A DNA stretch of 64,000 nucleotides from Desulfovibrionaceae bacterium (GCA_019421865.1 JAHZEL010000008.1:468590-532589); one strand, 5' to 3'; counted from the first letter of the stretch, positions 27,701 through 35,675 are shown. The notes: a model not told the origin generated them from the letters alone. Program-made: numbers and translations.

Positions 27701-30479
27701 AGGAGTCATACTCCAGGCGACAGGAGTACCGGACGTTGCCGTCGGCATCCATGCCGGACGGAGAAACCCGCAGCGTCATGCCGCTCCCGCTCCAGACATA
27801 GGAGCCGTCCCCAGTCGGCTGCAGGGCATGGCCGTCATAGCTCAGAGAAAACTCTCCCGGTCCATCGGCGCCGAAGTTCACGGAGAATTCCCCTTCCAGG
27901 ACTCCGACCGCCTCATCGGCGGCATGAACGGGATCGGGAGACGCAGCCTGCATGAGAGGCGCGTCGTCGTGCACGTTCACGCTGATGAAGCCCGAAGCCG
28001 TATCTCCCGTGGCATCCACGACGTCCACGGAAATGGAGTCTGCAAGCGTATCGTCCACGCCTGAAGCGTCGGGATTCGTATGCACGCTCCCCGAAACAAG
28101 CTCGTAGTCGTACGACACGAGCCAGCTGCCGTCCGCCGCCTGCGAAGCTCCGGTCACGTTCACCACCACGCCGTTCACCGTCACGGCTGAGCCGGATACC
28201 GCGGCTCCGCTCCCGGAGATGGTAACAGTCCAGCCTCCCTCGCCGCCGACGTAGATCACGCCGTCCTCGCCGTTCAGCTGCACGCGGAACGCCCCGCTTC
28301 CGACCGCACCGTGCTCCGTATGCTGGCCGGAGCCTGCGCTCTGGCTGCCGCTGCCCGCAAGTGCGCCTTCATCCACCGTAATCTGTGCCGCGCTTCCTCC
28401 GGGTTCCGTCGGAAGAACGGGTGTCCGGTCATCGCCGGATACGGCAATGGTCAGCGTGCTGTCGCGGTAATCGCCGTCTCCGTCGTAGACCCGGTATTCC
28501 AGCACCAGATCGTCGAGTCCCTCCTGCGGAATGTCGAAACCGGAATCAAGCGTGAACACATACCGCCCGTCGGTACCGAGCGACAGACTGCCCACACGTT
28601 CGCCGTTCAAAAAAACGCTGTCGCCGTTCAACACATAACGACTGTCGGAAGATACCCCGTTCCACTCAACACGCCCGAAACCGTCGGCACCGGACACATC
28701 GTTTTCCAGAACGTTCCCCTCCGCCGTCTCCACGGCGCCTTCCATCACGGCGGCGCTATCCGCCACGGCCTCAGGCGCGTCGTCATGCACCTCCACGCTG
28801 ATGAAGCCCGAAGCCGTATCTCCCGTGGCATCCACGACGTCAATATTGATAAAACCGGAGACCGTATCTTCTGCGCCCGAGGCATCGGGATCCGCATGCG
28901 TGCTCCCCGAAACAAGCTCGTAGTCGTACGTCACGAGCCAGCTTCCGTCCGCCGTCTGCGAAGCTCCGGTCACGTTCACCACCACGCCGTTCACCGTCAC
29001 GGCTGAGCCGGATACCGCGGCTCCGCTCCCGGAGATGGTAACAGTCCAGCCTCCCTCGCCGCCGACGTAGATCACGCCGTCCTCGCCGTTCAGCTGCACG
29101 CGGAACGCCCCGCTTCCGACCGCACCGTGCTCCGTATGCTGGCCGGAGCCTGCGCTCTGGCTGCCGCTGCCGACAAGTGCGCCCTCATCCACCGTAATCC
29201 GGGCAACGTCGCCTCCGGGATCCACAGGCGGAGCAGGAGACTGATCGTCACCGGATACGGCAATGGTCAGCGTGCTGTCGCGGTAATCTCCGTCCCCGTC
29301 GTAGACCCGGTACTCCAGTACCAGATCGTCGAGCCCATCCTGCGGAACGTCGAAACTCGAATCCAGCGTGAACACATAGCGCCCGTCGGCACCGAGCGAG
29401 AGACTGCCCACGCGTTCGCCGTTCAGAAAAACGCTGTCGCCGTTCAGAACATAACGGCTGTCGGAAGATACCCCGTTCCACTCCACACGCCCGAAACCGT
29501 CGGCACCGGAAACATCATTTTCCAGAACGTTTCCTTCCGCCGTCTCCACGGAGCCTTCCTTCACGGCGGCGCTGTCCGCCACGGCCTCAGGAACATCATC
29601 TCCGATGACCACCGCAATAACGGCCGAAGCGCTGTCGCCGTTGGTGTCCTCAATCGTCACGACAAGATCATGCTCTACCTGCACGTCATTATTACCCGTA
29701 TGTTCCTGCGTAGCCCCGGTCAGCGTGTAAACATATTCCAAGCGACCCGTGGCGGCATCAAAGAAAGTCACATCCAGTCGACCTTCATCCGTGAATACGC
29801 TCTCCCCGGTCAGCGTGCCGTTCGAAAGTACCGCAACACCGCCGATGACGATGGACGCGACACCGTCCGGTGCTGAAATCACAAGAAAACCGCCCGCCAC
29901 GACACGACCGGCATCAGGGGTTGATCCGTTCTCAAGCGCAGATTCATACACCATCAGTCGTGAATAGGTATCCGTCGACGCGCTTCCGGGCGTATCCCCG
30001 GAAACAACGGCTACCGGAGCATTCCCGTCGTTCCGGGCCGTTCCGGCAGCAGCGCCGTCCGTTTCGGGCAAAATCACGCCGTCTAGCCAGGTGCTGTCCA
30101 GCCCTCCGAGACGGTCCAGCCCCTCCATGAGTGCGGCATCAATAAAATCATGAAAGCGGTTTCCGTTGCCCCGGCCGAACGAACTGCCACTTCCGGCGGC
30201 AGGCATGAGATCCGGCTCGTTCATGGCCATGAAAAAGTCCTGACCGGAAATTTCCGCACCTTCGACTTCAAAGGAAGGCATGGATTCCTTGCTGTACACG
30301 GCATAAAAATTTTCCAGCCTGAGAGAAGAACCGTCTTCAAACGTCATCAGCATGTCGTCGCCTTCTCGGGACAGCATGACGGCGTCGGCAGGAAAATCGA
30401 ATACAAATCGTTCCTGCCCGTTGCAGGAAACAGACTGTGAACTTCCTGCGACCGGCTTTACAAGACGTACATCAGACAT
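24708..30479 (-). CDS. Type I secreted RTX adhesin with Ig-like repeats and a von Willebrand A domain
   Basis: A 1,923-aa giant surface or secreted protein. Residues ~1-100 resemble a Bap/BapA-type prefix (LMTFEDGSSLRLENFYAVYS), with no signal peptide. From ~296 to 840 lie two near-identical 272-residue units of cadherin/Ig-like character (VLENDVSGADGFGRV, DSTLTIAVSGDD). More beta-rich domains follow. A vWA domain near 1300-1530 has the metal site DTSGSMG. RTX nonapeptides (GGAGDDVLLG type) occupy ~1560-1790, and a C-terminal secretion region without Cys ends the protein. ATG 30479 is chosen (AGGAG 6 bp upstream). Such proteins bind calcium outside the cell and mediate attachment or biofilm. 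An AAAG stretch near residue 140 recalls LapG protease sites but is weak evidence. Confidence 0.9.
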   Translation of the reverse strand: MSDVRLVKPVAGSSQSVSCNGQERFVFDFPADAVMLSREGDDMLMTFEDGSSLRLENFYAVYSKESMPSFEVEGAEISGQDFFMAMNEPDLMPAAGSGSSFGRGNGNRFHDFIDAALMEGLDRLGGLDSTWLDGVILPETDGAAAGTARNDGNAPVAVVSGDTPGSASTDTYSRLMVYESALENGSTPDAGRVVAGGFLVISAPDGVASIVIGGVAVLSNGTLTGESVFTDEGRLDVTFFDAATGRLEYVYTLTGATQEHTGNNDVQVEHDLVVTIEDTNGDSASAVIAVVIGDDVPEAVADSAAVKEGSVETAEGNVLENDVSGADGFGRVEWNGVSSDSRYVLNGDSVFLNGERVGSLSLGADGRYVFTLDSSFDVPQDGLDDLVLEYRVYDGDGDYRDSTLTIAVSGDDQSPAPPVDPGGDVARITVDEGALVGSGSQSAGSGQHTEHGAVGSGAFRVQLNGEDGVIYVGGEGGWTVTISGSGAAVSGSAVTVNGVVVNVTGASQTADGSWLVTYDYELVSGSTHADPDASGAEDTVSGFINIDVVDATGDTASGFISVEVHDDAPEAVADSAAVMEGAVETAEGNVLENDVSGADGFGRVEWNGVSSDSRYVLNGDSVFLNGERVGSLSLGTDGRYVFTLDSGFDIPQEGLDDLVLEYRVYDGDGDYRDSTLTIAVSGDDRTPVLPTEPGGSAAQITVDEGALAGSGSQSAGSGQHTEHGAVGSGAFRVQLNGEDGVIYVGGEGGWTVTISGSGAAVSGSAVTVNGVVVNVTGASQAADGSWLVSYDYELVSGSVHTNPDASGVDDTLADSISVDVVDATGDTASGFISVNVHDDAPLMQAASPDPVHAADEAVGVLEGEFSVNFGADGPGEFSLSYDGHALQPTGDGSYVWSGSGMTLRVSPSGMDADGNVRYSCRLEYDSSAVGGGFDGTLTITATDGDGDTVSRDMVLSVENSAPGAEDDRYVLYKEVEGDSTVSASASATLPGCMIAVGGRSDLEDADISWKNGEQGAADTIRDGLGNLFGDVFIDLGGNHLTLDQLADAAHIYVFEVTEATTAAQFSAAAAFAADHNLLLYVRGNLSTSLLNSGQLDCVTIVSGDFTVDSDGFAVNSYLYVDGDAAVSHDFAVNGGLAVSGDLTSSGDVSVTLDQTAETFTPDNVIISETVSGSETPEASLTITFDDLMKNDADADDASPAADGMHITSITIGGAVFEFGEPAGNIAYSGTTRISIDWDAGVIHVTNTGKNSESVELGYTVEDRHGARDEAEVTIDISADTGSGSTGDDLIQGASTTFVTGSDYNIAIALDTSGSMGQNSIATAQEALLGMLKDMLEQVRVTDVKVNVLYVDFDNDVNTFKEMTITAETSVSELERFVLDSSFMSEGGTNYEAVFNAMSGWFESNSAENTVNRTYFITDGKPTYYYKGSLSWKSSGRQYHVEIPVGATEGTVVYDNYNNSYTLTLRDGVLGFYAGRNNSNWQSVMGGDGRTSLDYAVNQEAAEPLKDLSDVQVIGINKGDVLDQDEMDRYDSGGSAQLISGADELEDALQSETHNQPAADTVFAGAGDDVVFGDAALMMLNGERATLAEYVQADLGFRPGTEDVLQYVREHAEKVESDLVQNASANAPDREDALIGGSGNDIMFGQGGSDLLIGDGSNTPSGSDTLDELASILHLESGSGTASLVSAVKSMDAEALTELDALLAGLEQVNVDGGSLADWNDMLFGGAGDDVLLGLGGDDMLFGGAGTDVLFGESGNDVLDGGGDADCLLGGDGNDMVVYDGNDLFVDGGAGMDVLLADTAALAGRDPSSLLGTGTSSLPGEEPQVRGFEVVITGDHVTDLGLTGLDDLAGYGITIGRNAEGEDMLFLGSGWSGGNGLYTDADSGLTIRTTMSARMQDDGGTSVVSDGVEEAVEQQVFLLQNANG
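27958..29589 (-). repeat. Tandem 816-bp direct repeat inside the adhesin gene (two copies)
   Basis: Copies at about 27958-28773 and 28774-29589 are nearly identical at the DNA level and keep frame (272 codons). For example, the same bases recur at 27985/28801 and 28311/29127. Nearly all differences are scattered single bases, which points to recent duplication or gene conversion. Confidence 0.85.
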
Positions 30480-30866
30480 GACCGACTCCTGAACCTGGTT
30501 GATACCGGTTACATTAAAAAACATAAACATCCATAGAGGCATGCATACAGGCACAATAAATATATAAAATCAATATATTTTTTATTTATTATAAAAACTA
30601 TTTCAATAAATTATAACAATAAATAATATATGAACTCATGTTTTATACACATAGAAACATTACCTTTAAAAATATACATCATAATAGAAGACATACACAT
30701 ATCAAACAATGATAAGATACTTTTTATCATGCCTGTAATTTCAGGATGAAGACGATAAAAGCTTCTCCTCCAGTTTCCCACGTCGGCGCAATAAAAGGAT
30801 CCGGCCAAAAGGCTCCCCAGGCGTGGACACGCCTTTCGCGCATGCTTATTCGCCTTTAAATTACCC
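30480..30866. other. AT-rich divergent intergenic region
   Basis: Between the adhesin and arsR. About 30,535-30,740 is extremely AT-rich, in sharp contrast to its surroundings. It contains short hairpins such as TGATAA/TTATCA near 30,710-30,731 and must hold the adhesin promoter. No gene is visible. Confidence 0.6.
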
Positions 30867-30895
30867 TTGACATAGTTCAATTTCTGTTGAACTAT
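30867..30895 (+). promoter_or_regulatory. arsR promoter overlapped by a 9-bp inverted-repeat operator
   Basis: A consensus -35 TTGACA (30867-30872), a 17-bp spacer and a weak -10 AACTAT (30890-30895). ATAGTTCAA (30872-30880) and TTGAACTAT (30887-30895) form a perfect inverted repeat with 6-bp spacer covering the promoter, the form expected for an ArsR/SmtB operator. Transcription would start at or next to the ATG at 30903. Confidence 0.65.
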
Positions 30896-30902
30896 CCGGC
30901 AC

Positions 30903-31253
30903 ATGGAAAGCAAAACCGCCAGCAGAATTTTTGAAGCCCTCTCGTCGGACGTGCGTCTCGACGTGTTTCGTCTGCTGGTCAGAAACGCGCCTGACGGACT
31001 TGTGGCCGGAGACATTGCCAAGGCTCTCGACCTTCCGGCAACCAACCTTTCCTTCCACCTGAAAGCTCTCGTGCAGAGCGGACTTGTCACCGTGGAGAGG
31101 GAAGGACGCTTCATGCGCTACAAAGCAGCTATTCCCCTCATGCTGGACATCATTGCCTATCTCACGTCGGAATGCTGCTCCGGCAAGCCCGAATGCTGCC
31201 GTAAATTTCGCGCAGAAAGTGGCATCAATCCCTCGTTCCTGCCCGAGCGCTGA
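30903..31253 (+). CDS. ArsR/SmtB-family metalloregulator
   Basis: A 116-aa winged-helix repressor. It has EALSSDVRLDVFRLLV at the start, GDIAKALDLPATNLSFHLKALVQSGLV as helix-turn-helix split over residues 36-62, and a wing VEREGRFMRYK. Four cysteines in two pairs (91-92 and 98-99) near the C-terminus are likely metal or metalloid ligands; the classical ELCVCDL site of the recognition helix is absent. No ribosome site precedes the ATG, and the promoter predicts a leaderless transcript. It lies at the head of, and probably represses, the permease-thioredoxin-CcdA operon. Confidence 0.88.
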   Translation: MESKTASRIFEALSSDVRLDVFRLLVRNAPDGLVAGDIAKALDLPATNLSFHLKALVQSGLVTVEREGRFMRYKAAIPLMLDIIAYLTSECCSGKPECCRKFRAESGINPSFLPER

Positions 31254-31323
31254 TTCCGCCTCGTCTTTTTTTTCGTCCTATATTTCAATATTTCAACAAA
31301 TATCATTTATAAGGAGATTCCTC

Positions 31324-32415
31324 ATGGCTCCGACAGACGACAAGCTTCCGCACGCGCCCCACAAAGGAAAGGACGGATGGCTCCCCCGCTATGTTCTTAC
31401 GCTGGCTGTTCTTGCCGCCGCATGGTGGGCGGCCTACTCCGGCATTCAGCCCGGCGCGGCATGGATCGTCTATGATCTTGCCGGCTTTACTCCCGGATCA
31501 ACGCCGGGAGCTGCACTGGAATTCTTTCTTTATGACACCATCAAGATTCTGCTTCTTCTGGTCGCCCTCATCTATGTGATCTCATGGCTGCGCGCTGCGC
31601 TGAACGCCGAACGGGTACGCGATTTTCTGGCCGGAAAAAAACGCAGTCTGGGCTATGTGCTGGGATCTCTGTTCGGAGCCGTAACACCGTTCTGCTCCTG
31701 CTCCAGCGTTCCGCTTTTTCTCGGCTTCACCACGGCGGGCATCCCCGTCGGTATTACCATGAGCTTTCTCATCACCTCTCCCATCATCAACGAAATTGCT
31801 GTTGTCCTGCTGTGGGGACTGCTCGGATGGAAATTCACGGTGATTTATGTCGCCGTCGGCATGGCGGCCGGTATCATCGGCGGCATCGTCATGGATACGA
31901 TCAGGGCCGACCGCTGGCTTCAGCCCTTTGTCATTGAGGCCATGAAAACGCCCGTCATTCCGCTTTCCGCTTCAGGGAGACGCCTGACCATCCGGCAGCG
32001 ACATGACTTTGCCCTGAGCGAAATGACTTCCATATTCCGCCGTGTCTGGAAATGGGTCATCGTGGGCGTCGGCGTGGGCGCCGCGCTGCACGGCTTTGTG
32101 CCTGCAAACTGGTTTTCCGAAAACCTCGGCGCAGGCCAGTGGTGGACCGTTCCTGTGGCCGTCATCACCGGTATTCCGCTCTACTCCAACGTTACCGGCA
32201 TTGTGCCGGTCATGGAAGGACTCCTGACCAAAGGAATGCCCGTCGGCACCACGCTGGCCTTCTGCATGAGCGCCGTAGCCGCCAGCATTCCCGAAGCCGT
32301 CATGCTCCGACAGGTCATGACGACAAAACTTCAGGCCGTATTTTTCGCCTATCTCTGGGTGATTTTCACTCTCACAGGCTGGTTGCTCAACGCCCTTCAG
32401 GGCATACTCCTCTAA
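31324..32415 (+). CDS. ArsP/YraQ-type (DUF318) permease
   Basis: A 363-aa inner membrane protein with about eight to ten hydrophobic helices. The diagnostic motif TPFCSCSSVPLFLGF, containing CSC, is followed by GIPVGITMSFLITSPIINE; a second related segment is near GIPLYSNVTGIVPVME. Members export trivalent organoarsenicals or other soft thiophilic species; substrate here is inferred from the ArsR neighbour only. AAGGAG precedes ATG 31324. A longer frame from 31,084 overlaps arsR and is spurious. Confidence 0.85.
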   Translation: MAPTDDKLPHAPHKGKDGWLPRYVLTLAVLAAAWWAAYSGIQPGAAWIVYDLAGFTPGSTPGAALEFFLYDTIKILLLLVALIYVISWLRAALNAERVRDFLAGKKRSLGYVLGSLFGAVTPFCSCSSVPLFLGFTTAGIPVGITMSFLITSPIINEIAVVLLWGLLGWKFTVIYVAVGMAAGIIGGIVMDTIRADRWLQPFVIEAMKTPVIPLSASGRRLTIRQRHDFALSEMTSIFRRVWKWVIVGVGVGAALHGFVPANWFSENLGAGQWWTVPVAVITGIPLYSNVTGIVPVMEGLLTKGMPVGTTLAFCMSAVAASIPEAVMLRQVMTTKLQAVFFAYLWVIFTLTGWLLNALQGILL

Positions 32416-32431
32416 CCCAAGCGAGGCTCAC

Positions 32432-32701
32432 ATGATCATCAAGGTATTCGGTCCCGGATGTGCAAAATGCAAAGAAACGGAACAGATAGTACGCGAGGCG
32501 GTGGAAAGCTCCGGTACTGTCGCCACTGTGGAAAAGGTTACGGATCTGCGTGAAATGATGGCGGCAGGCGTGCTCAGCACTCCGGCGGTTTCCGTCAACG
32601 GAACCGTCGTATGCAGCGGACGCGTTCCTGCCAGGCATGAAGTGCTGAACTGGATCGCCATTCCGGACGCCAACGTCAAGACCGGCTGCTGCTGCAAATA
32701 G
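32432..32701 (+). CDS. Small thioredoxin-fold redox-active disulfide protein
   Basis: An 89-aa minimal thioredoxin-fold protein of the redox-active disulfide protein 2 type. It has active site GCAKC (Cys10, Cys13), the cis-proline in STPAV (51), another Cys at 61 and an unusual C-terminal CCC (86-88) before the final Lys. It starts 16 bp after the permease stop. The extra cysteine tail suggests binding or transfer of a metal or metalloid, which is an inference. Relatives often accompany DUF318 permeases. Confidence 0.85.
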   Translation: MIIKVFGPGCAKCKETEQIVREAVESSGTVATVEKVTDLREMMAAGVLSTPAVSVNGTVVCSGRVPARHEVLNWIAIPDANVKTGCCCK

Positions 32702-32855
32702 ACAGATGACACGAGGCTGCGGAACAGGGGCAAGCCGCCCTTCCGCAGCCTCCGAATGTTTCTGCTCTGCGCGAAAGCCTCTGCAATCCGCCAGATTTTT
32801 CGTCCAATGGTTCGGAGTGCTTGTATTTTCACCTCAACTGACGGTCGACATTGCC

Positions 32856-33257
32856 ATGTCTAAACGCGCTCTCTTCTCCGCTCTTTCCCTCGTTCTTCTG
32901 ACAGTCTCTCCCTCTTTTGCCGAAGACGTTCAAATGCCTGTCCCCGGCAGAGTCACCATGCTGGATCTTGGATCCCAAAGCTGCATTCCCTGCAAAATGA
33001 TGGTTCCCGTGCTCGAAAAGGTCAAAAAGCACTATGAAGGCACGGCGGACATCATTTTTCTTGATGTTCGTGAGCAGCCCGAGCTCAAGAAGACCTATGC
33101 CATAGAGGCCATTCCCACGCAGATCTTTTACGACAGAAACGGACAGGAACGTGCCAGACACGTCGGCTTTCTCGATGAAAAACGCATCATAAAAAAAATG
33201 GACGCCCTTCTTTCAGAAAAAGAGGACGGTGCTGCCTCTTCCTCCCTCCAGAGATGA
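32856..33257 (+). CDS. Periplasmic thioredoxin
   Basis: A 133-aa exported thioredoxin. A signal peptide (residues ~1-22, ending SPSFA) is followed by the thioredoxin fold with active site CIPC (43, 46) instead of the usual CGPC and a cis-Pro in EAIPTQIF. ATG 32856 is chosen because the signal peptide begins there; the in-frame extension back to 32,706 is unlikely. It lies 6 bp before the CcdA-like gene, its likely electron donor across the membrane. Confidence 0.85.
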   Translation: MSKRALFSALSLVLLTVSPSFAEDVQMPVPGRVTMLDLGSQSCIPCKMMVPVLEKVKKHYEGTADIIFLDVREQPELKKTYAIEAIPTQIFYDRNGQERARHVGFLDEKRIIKKMDALLSEKEDGAASSSLQR

Positions 33258-33263
33258 ACCCGT

Positions 33264-33983
33264 ATGTTTGACGAATTTCTTGTCACCATCAATATGTGGA
33301 TGGCCGACACGTTCGGCTATGCCCTTGTCGGCTGCTTTCTCTGGGGCATGGTGAGCGTGCTGTTCAGCCCCTGCCATATGGCGTCCATACCGCTGATGAT
33401 AGGCTACGTGGCCGGTCAGGACCACACCGTGAAGGAAGGCGAGGCCGGAGGATACGCCGTCACGTTCAGTGCCGGGCTTTTTCTGTCCATCGCCGTCGTG
33501 GGAGCCATCTGCTCCCTGCTCGGCCGCATGATGGGAGATGTTTCCCCGCTGTGGGGGCTGCCCATAGGCTGTCTTCTTGTCTGGCTCGGTCTCGACCTCA
33601 TGGGCGTTGCCGCATGCCGTCTTCCGGGAAAAAGCCTCAGCCGCTTTTCACTGAGAGGTTATAAGGGGGCATTCATTCTCGGAGGCTCCTACGGTATTCT
33701 TTCCGGGGCCTGCACGTTCGGCTTCATTGCCCCCATTCTGGCCGTCATCACGGTGCAGCAGAGAGTTCTTGAGGGCCTGATTCTCGTGCTTGCCTTTGCG
33801 GCCGGGCACTGTCTGCCCATTGCCGTTGCCGGAAGCTCGGTGGCGCTCAGTCAGCGCATGCTGGAGTCCAGAGGCATGCAGACCGCCGTTTTCTGGGGCC
33901 GCAAGGTGGCGGGGCTCATCGTGATCGGCGTCGGCATCTATTTTCTCCTTACCGCAGCAACGGTTCTGTTCCCGGGTATCTGA
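33264..33983 (+). CDS. CcdA/DsbD-type transmembrane thiol-disulfide electron carrier
   Basis: A 239-aa integral membrane protein with six predicted helices. The two redox cysteines are in FSPCHMASIPL (Cys37) and SGACTFGF (Cys150), at equivalent places in two pseudo-repeats. Family members move electrons from cytoplasmic thioredoxin to periplasmic thiol proteins. Here the partner is most likely the exported CIPC thioredoxin encoded just upstream. It ends the ArsR-led operon, which is closed by a terminator. Confidence 0.87.
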   Translation: MFDEFLVTINMWMADTFGYALVGCFLWGMVSVLFSPCHMASIPLMIGYVAGQDHTVKEGEAGGYAVTFSAGLFLSIAVVGAICSLLGRMMGDVSPLWGLPIGCLLVWLGLDLMGVAACRLPGKSLSRFSLRGYKGAFILGGSYGILSGACTFGFIAPILAVITVQQRVLEGLILVLAFAAGHCLPIAVAGSSVALSQRMLESRGMQTAVFWGRKVAGLIVIGVGIYFLLTAATVLFPGI

Positions 33984-34021
33984 GTTTTCCCGGAAAAGAT
34001 ACTTCAGGCACTAAAAACAAA

Positions 34022-34078
34022 CGTCCCGCAGGGACTGCCCCTTTTACAACAAAAGGCAGTTTCTGCGGGACGCTTTTT
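34022..34078. terminator. Long bidirectional terminator between ccdA-like gene and alaA
   Basis: CGTCCCGCAG (34022-34031) pairs with CTGCGGGACG (34063-34072), with an inner ACTGCC/GGCAGT stem. TTTTT follows on the plus strand and a T-rich tract on the minus strand. The genes on either side converge. Confidence 0.85.
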
Positions 34079-34113
34079 AATAATCCCGGTCGGCGAACCG
34101 AAACGACTCGTCG

Positions 34114-35328
34114 CTAGCGGCGATAGTCGCGCAGGAACGCGGCAAGCTTGTCCACGGCTTCTTCCAGTATGGAAATACGCGGCAGGTACACGATGCGGAA
34201 GTGATCCGGCTTCTTCCAGTTGAAGCCGGAACCCGGCACGAACAGAATACGGGTTTCACGCAGGCAGTCCAGAGCGAACTGGGTGTCGTCAATGATATGA
34301 TAGCGCTCCGTATCGATCTTCGGGAAAATGTAGAAGGCGGCTTTGGGCTTCTTGGCGGAAATGCCGGGCACGCTGTTGAGGGCTTCATAAATGAAGTTTC
34401 TCTGCTCGTAGATACGGCCGCCGGGCACAATGTATTCATTGACGCTCTGATAGCCGCCGAGTGCCGTCTGAATGATGGACTGGCCGGGAACATTGGAGCA
34501 CAGACGCATATTGGAGAGCATGTTGATGCCCGCAATATAGTCGGTAGCCAGACTCTTGTTGCCGCTCAGGATCATCCAGCCCACACGGAATCCGCAGACC
34601 ATGTGGGATTTGGACAGTCCGCTGAAGGTCACGCAGAAAAGATCGGGAGCCAGAGACGCGATGGAAACGTGCTTTTCCCCGTCCATGACGAGACGGTCGT
34701 AAATTTCATCGGAAAAGATGATCAGCTCGTGCCGTCTGGCGATTTCCACAATGCGCTCAAGCACTTCCACGGGATAAAGCGCACCGGTGGGGTTGTTGGG
34801 ATTGATGATGACGAGTGCCTTGGTTCTGTCGGTGATCTTGCTTTCCATGTCTTCAAGATCAGGATACCAGTCGGACTCTTCGTCGCAGATGTAATGCACG
34901 GCCTTTCCGCCCGCAAGGTTGGCGCAGGCGGTCCACAGGGGATAGTCGGGAGAAGGAATGAGAATTTCGTCGCCGTTGTTGAGCAGAGCCTGCATGGAAA
35001 GCTGAATAAGCTCGCTCGCGCCGTTGCCCGTATAGATATCCTTCATGCTCACATTGGGGATATTCTTGATCTGGGCATACTGCATGATGGCCTTTCGGGC
35101 GGAAAAAATACCGCGAGACTCGGAATAGCCCTGCGACTGCACGATGGAATCGCGCATGTCGAAAATCACTTCTTCCGGCGCGGAGAAGCCGAACGGCGCG
35201 GGATTGCCGATATTCAGCTTCAGAATTTTCATGCCGCTCTCTTCCATGCGGGCGGCTTCGTCCACGACGGGTCCGCGCACATCGTAAAGCACATTGTCCA
35301 GCTTGCTGGATTTTTCAAAGGTTCTCAT
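34114..35328 (-). CDS. alaA: Alanine aminotransferase (AlaA-like, class I/II)
   Basis: A 404-aa PLP aminotransferase transferring amino groups between alanine/glutamate and 2-oxo acids. It has LKLNIGNPAPFGF near the N-terminus, TGNGASELIQL, PNNPTGALYP, the PLP Lys in SGLSKSHMVCGFRVGW near residue 240 and the carboxylate-binding Arg in HFRIVYLP. It is most like AlaA/YfbQ rather than AspC. GGGAG lies 7 bp upstream of the ATG. It is monocistronic; the tRNA-Lys gene lies upstream on the same strand. Confidence 0.9.
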   Translation of the reverse strand: MRTFEKSSKLDNVLYDVRGPVVDEAARMEESGMKILKLNIGNPAPFGFSAPEEVIFDMRDSIVQSQGYSESRGIFSARKAIMQYAQIKNIPNVSMKDIYTGNGASELIQLSMQALLNNGDEILIPSPDYPLWTACANLAGGKAVHYICDEESDWYPDLEDMESKITDRTKALVIINPNNPTGALYPVEVLERIVEIARRHELIIFSDEIYDRLVMDGEKHVSIASLAPDLFCVTFSGLSKSHMVCGFRVGWMILSGNKSLATDYIAGINMLSNMRLCSNVPGQSIIQTALGGYQSVNEYIVPGGRIYEQRNFIYEALNSVPGISAKKPKAAFYIFPKIDTERYHIIDDTQFALDCLRETRILFVPGSGFNWKKPDHFRIVYLPRISILEEAVDKLAAFLRDYRR

Positions 35329-35675
35329 CCTCGACTCCCGTTTGCCTTTTACCTGTGAATAACCACAAATCGGCCGTAAAAAAGGCCGTCATAGAAATGA
35401 CCGTAGCACCATTTTTTACGGACGCAAAGAAAAAAGCCTCGGTTTTTGAAAAAAATCCGCACGTTTTCATAGCCGGGACTTTTGTGGAAAACGCTGGAGA
35501 ACATGGGCTTCGGCTGCACAAAAAGCCGGTGACGGGCTTACGAAGGCGCAATTTTTCGGAAGAGGGGCGGAAGGAAGGCGGCGCATCGGGAAAAAACAAT
35601 GCCGTTTCCAGAAGAGCCCCGGTCCGGAGTCGCCCGGGGAAAACGCCCCGTCTACCGAAGCCATGCCGACTGGAA
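35329..35675. other. Intergenic region between alaA and the tRNA terminator
   Basis: About 350 bp. It should hold the alaA promoter. A 141-codon plus-strand frame runs through here and into the antisense of the tRNA, so it is not a gene. I see nothing else. Confidence 0.5.

Noticed and set aside
27958..29589. CRISPR-like or mobile repeat
   Set aside because: The repeats are long, in frame and contiguous inside one gene; there are no spacers. No CRISPR array was seen anywhere in the window.
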